Source of the DNA: Flavobacterium sp. UBA7680
GTDB lineage: Bacteria; Bacteroidota; Bacteroidia; Flavobacteriales; Flavobacteriaceae
Assembly: GCF_002482975.1 (NCBI RefSeq)
Contig: NZ_DLHA01000061.1
Coordinates: forward strand, 1-64,000
DNA: 64,000 nt
Direction of reading: 5' to 3'
How positions within the stretch are numbered: the stretch's first letter is position 1; the number at the start of each line of letters is the position of its first letter. The notes under the pieces were generated by a model. It searched no databases and was not told where the DNA came from. It was given only the letters and a program-made list of their open reading frames with translations. Made by a program: the position numbers and the translations under genes. Of this stretch, positions 9,803 through 18,836 are shown piece after piece.

Positions 9803-10342
9803 TTGGATTTATCTACTTATAGTCATTCTTTTAGCTTAAAAAACAAAATTTCAAGATTGATCTGGAATTTTGCACGACTGATTATATTTCGCCCATTTGC
9901 TTCCCGTTTTTTTAAAACATGGAGAGTTTTGGTGCTGAAATGTTTCGGTGCAAAAATAGATTGGTCGGCGCATGTGTATGCCTCCGTAAAAGTATGGGCT
10001 CCGTGGAATTTAGAATTGGGCAAAAATTCCAGTTTAGGCCCTAAAGTCGATTGTTATAATCAGGGGAAAATAAGTATTGGCGATAATACCATAATATCAC
10101 AAAAAGCCTATTTATGCGCCTCTACCCATGATTATACTAAAAAAGATTTTCCTTTAATATTAAAACCAATCACAATAGGAAACGGCGTATGGATTGCTGC
10201 CGATGCTTTTATTGCGCCGGGAGTTTCTGTAGAAAATTATGCTGTTGTAGCCGCCCGTTCTGTAGTGATTAAAGATGTTGAGGAAAATTCCATAGTAGGA
10301 GGAAATCCTTCCAAATTAATAAAATTTAGAAGCTTTGAATAA
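9803..10342 (+). CDS. WcaF-like acetyltransferase, left-handed beta-helix
   Basis: A 179-residue acetyl-CoA-dependent O-acetyltransferase that would decorate a sugar of the polymer or its lipid-linked repeat. The C-terminal two thirds shows hexapeptide repeats ([LIV]-G-x4 pattern: ISIGDNTIISQKAYLCAS, ITIGNGVWIAADAFIAPG), and STHDYTKKDFPL carries the likely catalytic His. The N-terminal half (WNFARLIIFRP, RVLVLKCFGAKI) matches colanic-acid WcaF-type enzymes. The start is TTG at 9803; no in-frame ATG gives a full domain. The gene ends eight bases inside the next one. Confidence 0.87.
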   Translation: MDLSTYSHSFSLKNKISRLIWNFARLIIFRPFASRFFKTWRVLVLKCFGAKIDWSAHVYASVKVWAPWNLELGKNSSLGPKVDCYNQGKISIGDNTIISQKAYLCASTHDYTKKDFPLILKPITIGNGVWIAADAFIAPGVSVENYAVVAARSVVIKDVEENSIVGGNPSKLIKFRSFE

Positions 10343-11153
10343 AATTCCAATTTCCGTAATCGTTTCTGTCAAAAACGAAGCTCAGAATTTACCCTCATGT
10401 CTGGATAAATTAAAGCGATTTTCCCAACTAATTGTGGTCGATTCAGGAAGTACTGATGATACTATAATTATTGCAAAAGCAATGGGAGCCGAAGTATTGC
10501 AATTTCAATGGAATGGTAAATTTCCTAAAAAACGCAATTGGGCACTGCAAAATGCAAATCTTCTTAACGAATGGATTTTGTTTCTCGATGCTGATGAATT
10601 TGTTACCGATGAATTTGTCAACGAAATAGAACATAAAATCCAGGATCCCATTTATAACGGTTTCACGATTCGTTTTGAAAACTATTTTATGGGAAGAAAA
10701 CTCAAGTACGGATACGGGTTTCAAAAATCGGCACTTTTTAAGAAATCAAAAGGAGCTTACGAAAAAATAGAAGAAGATTTATGGAGCCATCTAGATATGG
10801 AAGTACACGAACATCCTATTATCGAAGGCAAAGTAGGTGTTATCAAAGCAAAAGTGGTGCATAAAGATTTTAAAAATCTGGAACATTATATAGACAAACA
10901 CAATGCTTATTCTAGTTGGGAAGCCCAGAGATATTTACAAATCAAGAAATCGAATAACACGCTTTTATCCTTAAATCAAAAAATTAAATACGGACTTCTT
11001 AATACAGGATTGCTTCCTGCGGTTTATTTTTTTGGAGCTTACTTTTTAAAGCTGGGTTTTTTAGATGGAAAAGAAGGATTTTATCTGGCACGTTTTAAGT
11101 CACATTACTTTTTTCAAATTCAAACAAAAATTGATTTAATCAAAAATAAATAG
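10335..11153 (+). CDS. GT2 family glycosyltransferase (WaaE/KdtX-like)
   Basis: An inverting GT-A transferase of 272 residues. PISVIVSVKNEAQNLPSCLDKL is the classical GT2 opening, IVVDSGSTDDT the first Asp-containing loop, and WILFLDADEFV carries the DxD at about 85-87. A conserved HEHPIIEGKVG region and a C-terminal pair of hydrophobic helices (LLPAVYFFGAYFLKLGFLDG) resemble the LPS-core glucosyltransferase group. The start is TTG at 10335 and overlaps the acetyltransferase stop by eight bases, so translational coupling is likely. Confidence 0.87.
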   Translation: MNKIPISVIVSVKNEAQNLPSCLDKLKRFSQLIVVDSGSTDDTIIIAKAMGAEVLQFQWNGKFPKKRNWALQNANLLNEWILFLDADEFVTDEFVNEIEHKIQDPIYNGFTIRFENYFMGRKLKYGYGFQKSALFKKSKGAYEKIEEDLWSHLDMEVHEHPIIEGKVGVIKAKVVHKDFKNLEHYIDKHNAYSSWEAQRYLQIKKSNNTLLSLNQKIKYGLLNTGLLPAVYFFGAYFLKLGFLDGKEGFYLARFKSHYFFQIQTKIDLIKNK

Positions 11154-11160
11154 AATTATC

Positions 11161-12135
11161 ATGAAAAGAATTTTGATAACGGGAGGAGCCGGATTTGTAG
11201 GTTCACATTTATGTAAAAGATTATTGAATGAAGGAAACGAAGTAATTTGTCTCGATAATTACTTTACCGGAACCAAATCGAATATTATTGATTTAATCGA
11301 TAATCCGTATTTTGAAATGGTACGTCACGACATCACAGAACCTTATTATGCTGAGGTCGACGAGATTTACAATTTGGCTTGTCCGGCATCTCCGGTACAT
11401 TATCAGTATAACCCAATAAAAACCATAAAAACATCGGTTATGGGCGCAATCAATGTATTGGGATTAGCAAAACGCGTTAAAGCCAAAGTTTTACAGGCGA
11501 GTACAAGTGAAGTTTACGGCGATCCTTTGGTACATCCGCAAACCGAAAGTTATTGGGGACACGTAAACCCAATTGGAATTCGCTCTTGTTATGATGAAGG
11601 AAAACGCTGTGCCGAGACTTTGTTTATGGATTATCACAACCAGAATAAAGTGGCCATTAAAATAATCAGAATTTTTAATACTTACGGCCCAAACATGAAT
11701 CCCGCAGACGGCAGAGTGGTTTCTAACTTTATTGTTCAGGCTTTGCAGGGAAAAGATATTACCATTTTTGGAGACGGTTTGCAAACTCGTTCTTTTCAGT
11801 ATGTCGATGATTTAGTCGAAGGTATGATTAGAATGATGGCTTCAGATCGTGATTTTTTAGGCCCGGTAAATCTCGGAAACCCAAACGAATTTACGATGCT
11901 TGAACTGGCGCAGGCCATTATTGAATTAACAGGTTCATCATCAAAAATCATTCATCTTGGTTTACCGCAGGACGATCCCAAACAAAGACAGCCGGATATT
12001 TCTCTAGCGCATAATAAATTAAATGGCTGGAAACCTCAAATAGAATTACGAGAAGGTTTGACTGCTACAATCGAATATTTTGACCAATTATTGCTAAATC
12101 AGGCAAAGCCTTCTTTTTCACAATTTCCTTATTAA
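11161..12135 (+). CDS. uxs: UDP-glucuronate decarboxylase (UDP-xylose synthase)
   Basis: A short-chain dehydrogenase of the extended type, 324 residues, converting UDP-glucuronate to UDP-xylose with bound NAD. The NAD loop GGAGFVGSH is at 8-16, the substrate region NLACPASPVHYQYNP at 71-85 is the UXS signature, and the catalytic set is the TSE of STSEVYG near 115 and YDEGK at 144-148. RIFNTYGPNM follows as in all UXS proteins. It gives a direct hint about the polymer: xylose, or a sugar derived from it, is probably a component. It closes the first tight run; a 156-base gap follows. Confidence 0.93.
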   Translation: MKRILITGGAGFVGSHLCKRLLNEGNEVICLDNYFTGTKSNIIDLIDNPYFEMVRHDITEPYYAEVDEIYNLACPASPVHYQYNPIKTIKTSVMGAINVLGLAKRVKAKVLQASTSEVYGDPLVHPQTESYWGHVNPIGIRSCYDEGKRCAETLFMDYHNQNKVAIKIIRIFNTYGPNMNPADGRVVSNFIVQALQGKDITIFGDGLQTRSFQYVDDLVEGMIRMMASDRDFLGPVNLGNPNEFTMLELAQAIIELTGSSSKIIHLGLPQDDPKQRQPDISLAHNKLNGWKPQIELREGLTATIEYFDQLLLNQAKPSFSQFPY

Positions 12136-12291
12136 GGAAATAATATAAATAATTTTCAACTTAAAACTTTGACTTTTAGGGGTTTTAACGACAATTGAGG
12201 CGGTTCATCGAGAACTTTTTTTAGTAGAAATCTTTTGTTTTAGTTTTATATGGAAATTATGTAACATTTTTATCCTAAAGTATAATTACTG
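12136..12291. promoter_or_regulatory. Intergenic leader between the two polysaccharide sub-operons
   Basis: This 156-base gap is the longest within the polysaccharide locus. It is AT-rich apart from a compact GC-rich patch at about 12,191-12,213 (contains GAGGCGGTTCATCGAGAA), which stands out like a protein-binding site. No good TTTG/TAnnTTTG pair and no terminator hairpin were found. A promoter or regulator site is inferred from spacing and the patch only. Confidence 0.3.
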
Positions 12292-13038
12292 ATGAAAATT
12301 ACCATAATTACAGTGTGTTACAATCGTAAAGGCACGATTGAAAAAGCGATTCAAAGTGTGCTTTCACAAAATTATCTTGATATCGAATACATCATTATCG
12401 ATGGTAATTCTAAAGATGGAACGCAGGAGATTATAGAATCTTATAAAGATCGAATCTCCTACTATATTTCAGAACCTGATAAAGGTATGTACGATGCCAT
12501 TAACAAAGGTTTTAAACTGGCAACTGGAGATGTAATTGGTTTAATGCATTCTGATGATGAGTTTTACGATCGAAAAGCGATTTCAAGAATTGCAGCTCGT
12601 TTTGAAAATGATAATACTATCGACGGAGTTTACGGTGACGGAATTTATGTTTCCAATGATAAAGAGGAACGTTTAATCCGCGATAGAATAGGAGGCGTTT
12701 TTAGTCTCAAAAGAGTGAAAAAAGGATGGCTGCCCCTTCATCCAACGGTTTATTTAAAAAAAACTGTAATTGATAAACACGGTTTATACAACCTTGATTT
12801 TAAAATAGCATCAGATACCGAGTTTCTGCTTCGCTATTTGTACAAGCACAAAATTAATATGAGTTACATCGATGCCTATATCGTAAAAATGAGAATGGGC
12901 GGCATGAGTACCAGTTTAAAACGTGCTTTTGAGGTTTTATACGAAGATTATAAGATTTATAAGTTTCACGGTCTGGCAGCAATATTTGTTGTCTTTCTTA
13001 AAAAAAGCATCGCTCTGAGGCAGTATATAGTTCATTAA
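12292..13038 (+). CDS. GT2 family glycosyltransferase (WcaA/PGL-like)
   Basis: A 248-residue inverting transferase. KITIITVCYNRKGTIEKAIQSVL, EYIIIDGNSKDGT and ISEPDKGMYDAINKGFKLATGD are all classic GT2 motifs; the last is typical of colanic-acid type transferases. The metal site is the SDD of MHSDDEF at about 87-89. It is the only transferase placed after the UDP-xylose synthase and before the export genes. A 113-base gap separates it from the Wza-like gene. Confidence 0.9.
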   Translation: MKITIITVCYNRKGTIEKAIQSVLSQNYLDIEYIIIDGNSKDGTQEIIESYKDRISYYISEPDKGMYDAINKGFKLATGDVIGLMHSDDEFYDRKAISRIAARFENDNTIDGVYGDGIYVSNDKEERLIRDRIGGVFSLKRVKKGWLPLHPTVYLKKTVIDKHGLYNLDFKIASDTEFLLRYLYKHKINMSYIDAYIVKMRMGGMSTSLKRAFEVLYEDYKIYKFHGLAAIFVVFLKKSIALRQYIVH

Positions 13039-13151
13039 TAAAAAGATAAATATTGATTGGTCAGTATTTTCTTCATCATAGTGAACATAGGTCTTAAGCA
13101 GATTTATTTCAATAGAATTTAGAGTAATTAAAAACACTAAAATATACTACG

Positions 13152-13925
13152 ATGAACATGAAGAAAATTTTACTTCCGATATTTTTATTGCTTTTATTAA
13201 TGCTTCAGTCTTGTACCACAAAGAAAGAAATGCTGTATTTACAAGATTTAGACAGCTATGCAAACTCGACCTTAGTTTATACATCGACCAAAATACAGCC
13301 CAACGATATTTTAAAAATTGATGTAGGAGATCTTAATCCTGTGGTAGCGGCACCTTTTAATATGAATGTGGGAACTACCAACGGACAAACTTCTGTAGAA
13401 ATGATGAAATTATCAGGTTATTTAGTGACTCCGCAGGGAAATATCATGATGCCTATTTTAAATGAAGTGAAAGTAGGCGGTTTAACGCCAACTAGTGTAG
13501 AACAAAAAATAAAAGAACGCTTAATAGGCGAAGGTTACTTAGTAAATCCTACCGTTCAGGTTAGAGTGCTCAATAATAAATTTACCATTTTGGGAGAAGT
13601 AAATTCACCCGGCGTAATTCCTTTTAGCGAAGAATCTATCAGCCTGCTCGATGCCATAGGACTGGCAAAAGATTTAACCTATTCAGCCGTTCGAAAAGAT
13701 ATAAAACTAATCAGGGAAGTGGACGGAAAACGTTTGGTTTTTCATATTGATCTAACCACAGCTTCCTGGATGAACAATCCAAATTTCAGAATCAGGCAGA
13801 ATGATGTTATTGTGGTTGAGCCTAATAAATTAAAAGCAAACAGCGGCGGTTTAATCAAAGATCCTATACAGGTTTTGGGGATAACAGCTTCTCTTTTAGC
13901 TGTCGTTTTACTTATTGCGCAGTGA
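13152..13925 (+). CDS. Polysaccharide export outer-membrane lipoprotein (Wza-like)
   Basis: A 257-residue lipoprotein: signal peptide with lipobox LQSC (Cys about 21), then the polysaccharide export domain (IQPNDILKIDV, SGYLVTPQGNIMMPILNEVKVGGLT, IKERLIGEGYLVNPTVQVRVLN) and one SLBB domain (FTILGEVNSPGVIPFSEESISLLDAI). It would form the ring through which polymer leaves across the periplasm and outer membrane. It ends in a hydrophobic helix (VLGITASLLAVVLLIA), as is common for Bacteroidota members, where it may span a membrane. It precedes its partner Wzc-like kinase by 63 bases. Confidence 0.93.
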   Translation: MNMKKILLPIFLLLLLMLQSCTTKKEMLYLQDLDSYANSTLVYTSTKIQPNDILKIDVGDLNPVVAAPFNMNVGTTNGQTSVEMMKLSGYLVTPQGNIMMPILNEVKVGGLTPTSVEQKIKERLIGEGYLVNPTVQVRVLNNKFTILGEVNSPGVIPFSEESISLLDAIGLAKDLTYSAVRKDIKLIREVDGKRLVFHIDLTTASWMNNPNFRIRQNDVIVVEPNKLKANSGGLIKDPIQVLGITASLLAVVLLIAQ

Positions 13926-13988
13926 TAAAGAAAAAAACAGCTTGAAATTATGTGTTATGAATACTGTTGTATAATTAATTGAATAATT

Positions 13989-16328
13989 ATGGATTTTAAA
14001 AAAGAATTTTTAAAGTATCTCAAGTTTTGGCCTTGGTTCCTGCTTAGTTTAATTTTATGCGTAGGTGCAGCATTCATTTTTATCAAAATAGTGCCGCCAA
14101 CGTACCAGACTTCGGCTATGATTTTTTTGGATAAAAAACAAGAAGACAAAACGAAAATAATAACGATTAGTACTGATCAAAAAAATAACGAAGATAATTT
14201 AGACGACGAAATCAGATTGATTACATCCAATGAGTTTTTGCTGGGTGTAGTAAAGAATTTGAAACTAAATGTGAGTTATTTTGAAAAAGTATATACGACA
14301 CAAAATAATGCTGTAAACGAAGTTCCCTTTGTTTTAAAACTAACGGTTTCCAGAGATTCTTTACCTCAGGTTTCGTATGAAATTAAAGTAGATAAAGGCG
14401 GATTTATTATAACTGATCCTGTTGCAGAAAAAAAATTCCGCGTGAATGGATATGATGGAAAAGAAGCGGTAAACGGTCTGCCATTTAAAATTAGATTAGC
14501 CTCAAAAGCAAAGAAAAACGCATCGTATTATTTTGATAAAGAATATAAAGTAAATCTGGAACCCACAGATGCTGCTTTAAAAGAATTGAAATCATCGCTT
14601 ATCGTTTTATCCGATGAAAAATCAAAAGGAACAATCGAACTAAACCATATTAGTTCTGATCCTGTACGTTCCAGAAAAATATTAAATGAAATTATCGTTT
14701 TGCTGGATAAAAGCATTGTAATCAACAAACAAAAAACGTTTACCAATACGGTTACTTATTTAAATCAAAGAATAAAAAGTTTTACCAGAGAAAAAGATTC
14801 TATCGAAAGTGTAAAAGAAAGATACCTGCAAAACAATGAAATAGGCGTAATGGACAATTATATTGCCGAAAAAACCGCCGACAGAAGCCAGAAAACGGAA
14901 AGTTCTTTACTCAACGAAAAACAAATTTCACTTGCCAATTATGCCATTAACGACATTAGAAAAAGAGACGCCGGCCAGACTTTAGGCACCAATTATAATT
15001 TAGAATCATCGATTGTCAATCAAATGCTTTTAAATTACAATACAAAGCTCATGGATAGTGAATTAATCTTGCAGAGAGCACAAAAAAACAATCCGGCCTA
15101 TATTACTTTAATGACGCAGTTAAGGGTTTCAAAACAAGAAATATTGAATTCTTTAGAAGGCTATTTAAACTTTCTGAATCAAAATAATATTGTCAATAAA
15201 ACTCAGGAAACTATTGCGGCTTCAAAAATCAAAAACATACCTACACAAGATAAAATATTGGGTAACATCAATAGCAATCTTAGTATGAAGGAAGAAACTT
15301 ATGTGGCATTGTTACAAAAAAAGGAAGAAGCAGTTTTGAACGGAGCAATTCTGGAATCCAACTTAAAAACCTTAAACGCACCAGAAACGAATTATTCAGC
15401 CATTTTTCCTCAGCCTAAATCCTTTATGCTTGGAGCGTTTCTGTTTGGTTTACTGCTTCCTTTCGGGATAATATACGTTCGTTTATACCTTGATACCAAA
15501 GTACATAACGAAGAAGACATTCAAAAAGTCATTGCCAATATTCCTATTCTGGGACATATTCCTAAAATAAATACCACCGAAAAGTTAGAAAACACAGCGA
15601 CTTCTCATTCCTTAATTGCAGAGGCAACGCGTACTTTAGTTTCAAATATTCGTTACCTGCTGCACAAAAAAAAGGAAGACAAAGGAAATATAATCTTGTT
15701 TACGTCTTGTATTCAGGGAGAAGGAAAATCCTTTTGTGCCTTTCATAATGCGGTAACCATTAGTAACCTTAATAAAAAAGTATTGCTGATTGGAGTTGAT
15801 TTAAGAAATCCTCAATTGCATGAATATTTCAACATCAATAAAAATGTATCAGGTCTTACCAATTATCTGGCGAATAAAAATGATGACTGGAAAGAATTTC
15901 TGCAAAAAGACACTAATTATTCTAAAAACCTTGATATTCTGCTCGCCGGTGAAGTTCCTCCAAATCCCTCTCAATTAATAACCAATTCTAATTTTGAAGC
16001 CCTAATTGAAGAAGCAAAAGATCTCTATGACTTTATAATATTAGATACCGCCCCGGTACAAATAGTGTCTGATACGCTCAATTTTAGTCATTTGGCAGAT
16101 GTTACCGTATTTGTTGTAAAATACGATTATACAGATAAGAGCAATTTAGTTCAGGTAAATAATTTTATTAAAAAAGAGCAACTAAAGAATGTTGGTATTT
16201 TGATCAATGCCGTAAATATGAAAACGGCATACGGATATGGTTATGGCCGAAACTACGGTTATCAGTATCAGGAATTGAAAATAAAGAGACCCTGGTACAA
16301 AAGAAGTCTTAGAATAAAAGAAGCCTAA
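13989..16328 (+). CDS. Wzc-like chain-length determinant and BY-kinase
   Basis: An inner-membrane co-polymerase of 779 residues controlling chain length and export. The order is: first transmembrane helix (WPWFLLSLILCVGAAFIFI), Wzz-type periplasmic domain with long coiled coil, second helix near residue 480 (FMLGAFLFGLLLPFGIIYV), then a cytoplasmic tyrosine kinase domain. Walker A is QGEGKS at about 576-581, Walker A' is VLLIGVDLRNP (the first Asp of the usual form is Gly), and Walker B is FIILDTAP. The tail is Tyr-rich (YGYGYGRNYGYQYQ), the expected autophosphorylation cluster. Kinase and Wzz parts are fused, as in proteobacterial Wzc. Confidence 0.93.
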   Translation: MDFKKEFLKYLKFWPWFLLSLILCVGAAFIFIKIVPPTYQTSAMIFLDKKQEDKTKIITISTDQKNNEDNLDDEIRLITSNEFLLGVVKNLKLNVSYFEKVYTTQNNAVNEVPFVLKLTVSRDSLPQVSYEIKVDKGGFIITDPVAEKKFRVNGYDGKEAVNGLPFKIRLASKAKKNASYYFDKEYKVNLEPTDAALKELKSSLIVLSDEKSKGTIELNHISSDPVRSRKILNEIIVLLDKSIVINKQKTFTNTVTYLNQRIKSFTREKDSIESVKERYLQNNEIGVMDNYIAEKTADRSQKTESSLLNEKQISLANYAINDIRKRDAGQTLGTNYNLESSIVNQMLLNYNTKLMDSELILQRAQKNNPAYITLMTQLRVSKQEILNSLEGYLNFLNQNNIVNKTQETIAASKIKNIPTQDKILGNINSNLSMKEETYVALLQKKEEAVLNGAILESNLKTLNAPETNYSAIFPQPKSFMLGAFLFGLLLPFGIIYVRLYLDTKVHNEEDIQKVIANIPILGHIPKINTTEKLENTATSHSLIAEATRTLVSNIRYLLHKKKEDKGNIILFTSCIQGEGKSFCAFHNAVTISNLNKKVLLIGVDLRNPQLHEYFNINKNVSGLTNYLANKNDDWKEFLQKDTNYSKNLDILLAGEVPPNPSQLITNSNFEALIEEAKDLYDFIILDTAPVQIVSDTLNFSHLADVTVFVVKYDYTDKSNLVQVNNFIKKEQLKNVGILINAVNMKTAYGYGYGRNYGYQYQELKIKRPWYKRSLRIKEA

Positions 16329-16402
16329 GTTTATATTTTTCCCCGCCGCAAATTCACCCCAAATACTAAAAGCACATTTACTAAAAAATTAAAGAGTGAA
16401 CA

Positions 16403-16834
16403 ATGTTTCAAAAAATAGTTCTGTTGATATTGCTTTTCGTTATTGGTGTTGTTTTCTATTTTTCCTGGCTCCCCGATCCCAGTTTAAGAACCGAAAGTTA
16501 TTTGCCAAGATGGCTTTTAAACTGGAGTAATCATTATTACAATCTGCGTACTGCTGTTCCTTTTTTAGCCGTTGGTTTTCTGTTAGAAGCATATGTACAG
16601 CAAAAGAGTTCAAATGAAATAAATCAAAGCAAAAATTTAAACTTTATACAAAACATAGGCATCGCCGCCATAATTGTTTGTATAGCCGAAGGAGGGCAGT
16701 TTATAGTTCAAAAAAGAAACCCCGATATCATGGATGTTTTTTATGGAATTATAGGAAGTATAGCAGGAGGATTGTTTTACAATTTATTCAAAAAATTTAA
16801 AAAATGCGAAACAGACATAAATTTACCTTCATAA
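16403..16834 (+). CDS. VanZ family membrane protein
   Basis: A 143-residue protein with about four transmembrane helices. The family signature is seen as EGGQFIVQKRNPDIMDVFYGIIGSIAGG, with the Glu, Arg-x-Pro-Asp and Asp-Val residues that VanZ proteins share. In VanZ the biochemistry is not settled; in polysaccharide loci these proteins are frequent companions of export genes. It overlaps the next gene by 31 bases in another frame, so translation is probably coupled. A role in this locus is inferred from position. Confidence 0.8.
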   Translation: MFQKIVLLILLFVIGVVFYFSWLPDPSLRTESYLPRWLLNWSNHYYNLRTAVPFLAVGFLLEAYVQQKSSNEINQSKNLNFIQNIGIAAIIVCIAEGGQFIVQKRNPDIMDVFYGIIGSIAGGLFYNLFKKFKKCETDINLPS

Positions 16835-18204
16835 TTTGCTGTGCAATTGCAGACATGATCGCTATGATACTTGGTACTATAGTGTTTTTGAATTTTGCAA
16901 ATGAAGAAAAGATTGGCTGGAATGCTTTGTTTCTGGATAAGATGATTCCAATTACAATTTTAAGCTGGTTATTCTCGGTAACTTATTTTCAATTGTATAG
17001 AATCGATGTTCTATTTAGTTTAGAATATTTTTTCCGCAACAGCTGGCGTGCCTTTTTTACACAAAGAATCTTGTGGCATAGTTATATTTTTATTTTTCAG
17101 GACAACGTTCTTTACTTTTTTGGAAGCCGGGCAAACCTGTTTCAATTGAGTTTTTTGCTGTTCTATTTTCTGCTGTCCAGAATTTTATTTACGCTGGTAA
17201 TAGGAGAAATTAAAGGATGGGTTTTTAAACAATATACAGTTGCCATATGGGGATTTAATAAAACCAGTATTGAGTTAGCCTCACATCTGGAAACGAATTC
17301 TTTTTTTATTCAATTTGTGGGTATTATAAACGAAAATGCCCCCGCAGATTATAAAAGCAATGAAGAATTTAGCGAAGCGCTTTCTGAAGCCATTCATAAC
17401 GCATCCAGAGATAATATTAATGAATTGTACATTGTATCGAAGCCTGATTTTATTTCAGATTTAAACTATTTTTTTGAGCTGGGTGACAAATATTGCATGC
17501 GTTTAAAATTTGTTCCTGACTTTTCATCCATATCAAAGAAACATTTTAACTCCAGCCATTTAAACAATTTTCATGTTATAAAGCCCCGCTTTGAACCGTT
17601 ACAAAATGCTTATAATCGATTGATTAAAAGAATATTTGATATTATTTTCAGCCTTATGGTGATTGTTTTTATCATGTCTTGGCTTTATCCTTTATTAGCC
17701 ATTTTGATTAAAAGACAAAGCAAAGGCCCAGTTTTATTCAGACAAATGCGAACAGGTAAAAAGAACGAACCCTTTTGGTGTTATAAATTCCGAAGTATGT
17801 ATATGAATTGTGGTGACGAAAGCCAGCAGGCCAGAAAAGGAGATTCGAGAGTTACGCCAATTGGTAAGTTTCTACGAAGGACAAGCTTAGACGAAATGCC
17901 TCAGTTTTTTAATGTTTTGATGGGAAATATGAGCATTGTTGGGCCGCGCCCGCATATGATAAAACACACAACAGATTACAATTGTCATATCAATAATTTC
18001 ATGGTTCGCCATTTTGTTAAACCAGGAATTACAGGATTAGCTCAGGTTTCGGGACTTAGGGGAGAAACCAAAAGGGTAGTCGACATGAAACGCCGCGTTA
18101 CTACAGACATACAATACCTGCAGCGCTGGAGTTTAATTACAGATATTAAAATTTGCCTATTAACCGTTATTGTGACTCTGAAAGGAGATAAAAATGCTTT
18201 TTAA
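16804..18204 (+). CDS. Undecaprenyl-phosphate sugar-1-phosphate transferase (WcaJ/WbaP-like)
   Basis: The enzyme that starts the repeat unit by moving a hexose-1-phosphate (probably glucose) from a UDP-sugar to undecaprenyl phosphate. The 466-residue protein has N-terminal transmembrane helices, a CoA-binding-like middle domain (VAIWGFNKTSIELASHL) and the C-terminal bacterial sugar transferase domain: IKRIFDIIFSLMVIVF, GPVLFRQMRTGKKNEPFWCYKFRSM, RRTSLDEMPQFFNVLMGNMSIVGPRP and KPGITGLAQVSG. The catalytic Asp-Glu pair is in SLDEMPQ. Having the initiating enzyme last in the gene order is usual in Bacteroidota loci. Confidence 0.93.
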   Translation: MRNRHKFTFIICCAIADMIAMILGTIVFLNFANEEKIGWNALFLDKMIPITILSWLFSVTYFQLYRIDVLFSLEYFFRNSWRAFFTQRILWHSYIFIFQDNVLYFFGSRANLFQLSFLLFYFLLSRILFTLVIGEIKGWVFKQYTVAIWGFNKTSIELASHLETNSFFIQFVGIINENAPADYKSNEEFSEALSEAIHNASRDNINELYIVSKPDFISDLNYFFELGDKYCMRLKFVPDFSSISKKHFNSSHLNNFHVIKPRFEPLQNAYNRLIKRIFDIIFSLMVIVFIMSWLYPLLAILIKRQSKGPVLFRQMRTGKKNEPFWCYKFRSMYMNCGDESQQARKGDSRVTPIGKFLRRTSLDEMPQFFNVLMGNMSIVGPRPHMIKHTTDYNCHINNFMVRHFVKPGITGLAQVSGLRGETKRVVDMKRRVTTDIQYLQRWSLITDIKICLLTVIVTLKGDKNAF

Positions 18205-18221
18205 CTTAAAAAATAGAAATT

Positions 18222-18425
18222 ATGGATATTACTAATTACTTTATAGGTGTACTCACAGGAGTTTCTGTGACAACCTTTTTTATTGGAAAAGAATGGTATA
18301 AATACTATACTAAATACACCATTCAGCAAAAACAACTCGACCGGGTTTTAAAACTGAATGATAAAATAAAAAAGCTAAAAAGCTTAAGTACCGGAGAAAC
18401 GCCAAAGCTTAACGCTGGTATTTAA
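18222..18425 (+). CDS. Small membrane protein, unknown
   Basis: A 67-residue frame starting 17 bases after the sugar transferase. It has one hydrophobic segment at the N-terminus (YFIGVLTGVSVTTFFIG), then a basic, helical tail (IQQKQLDRVLKLNDKIKKLKSL). No family is recognised. Close spacing and a sensible single-helix topology support it as real, perhaps the last gene of the operon. It could be a false frame. Confidence 0.55.
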   Translation: MDITNYFIGVLTGVSVTTFFIGKEWYKYYTKYTIQQKQLDRVLKLNDKIKKLKSLSTGETPKLNAGI

Positions 18426-18836
18426 GATTTTTTATAATTTACAATTTAACTCAAACACTTACTTACAGCATAAAAAGAAACCAACAAACCTGTTTTTTTC
18501 ATAAAAACGAAAACGTTGATTTTTTTGATTCTTTACTAATATTTTCACCAAGAACACCTACAAATAAACTGCACTCAAAAGTTTACACGATTTATAACCA
18601 AATAAGATAAAAATGAGCTCGATATATATTGAGCTCATTTCCTTTTACATTTATCTTAATTCCTCATTGTTGTACTACCTTTAGACACTCTTTAATTTCT
18701 TGTTTTAAATATCCTTTATCTTTTAAATTTCATGATATAAAAAGGCTCTGATTTTATATTCCAAAGAAATTTTCTATCACTGTATTATTAAAATATAATT
18801 TATTTATAAGAAAAGTTAAATGCTAATTCTTAAGAG
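18426..18836. other. Gene-free stretch after the polysaccharide locus
   Basis: This 411-base stretch is AT-rich and holds no supportable gene. The only clear element is the hairpin at 18,611-18,640. The last 100 bases presumably carry the promoter of the next gene, but no TAnnTTTG match is convincing. Confidence 0.6.
18611..18640. terminator. Bidirectional-looking terminator hairpin
   Basis: A perfect 10-base inverted repeat (AAATGAGCTC at 18,611-18,620 and its complement at 18,631-18,640) with a 10-base AT loop. A-rich bases precede it and a pyrimidine run CCTTTTAC follows. It lies about 190 bases after the last polysaccharide gene, so it may end that transcript. Confidence 0.6.

Noticed and set aside
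1..18425. O-antigen locus linked with Wzx/Wzy export only
   Set aside because: Wza- and Wzc-like genes are present and no flippase is visible, so capsule or exopolysaccharide is the better reading; O-antigen cannot be excluded because the locus begins outside the window.
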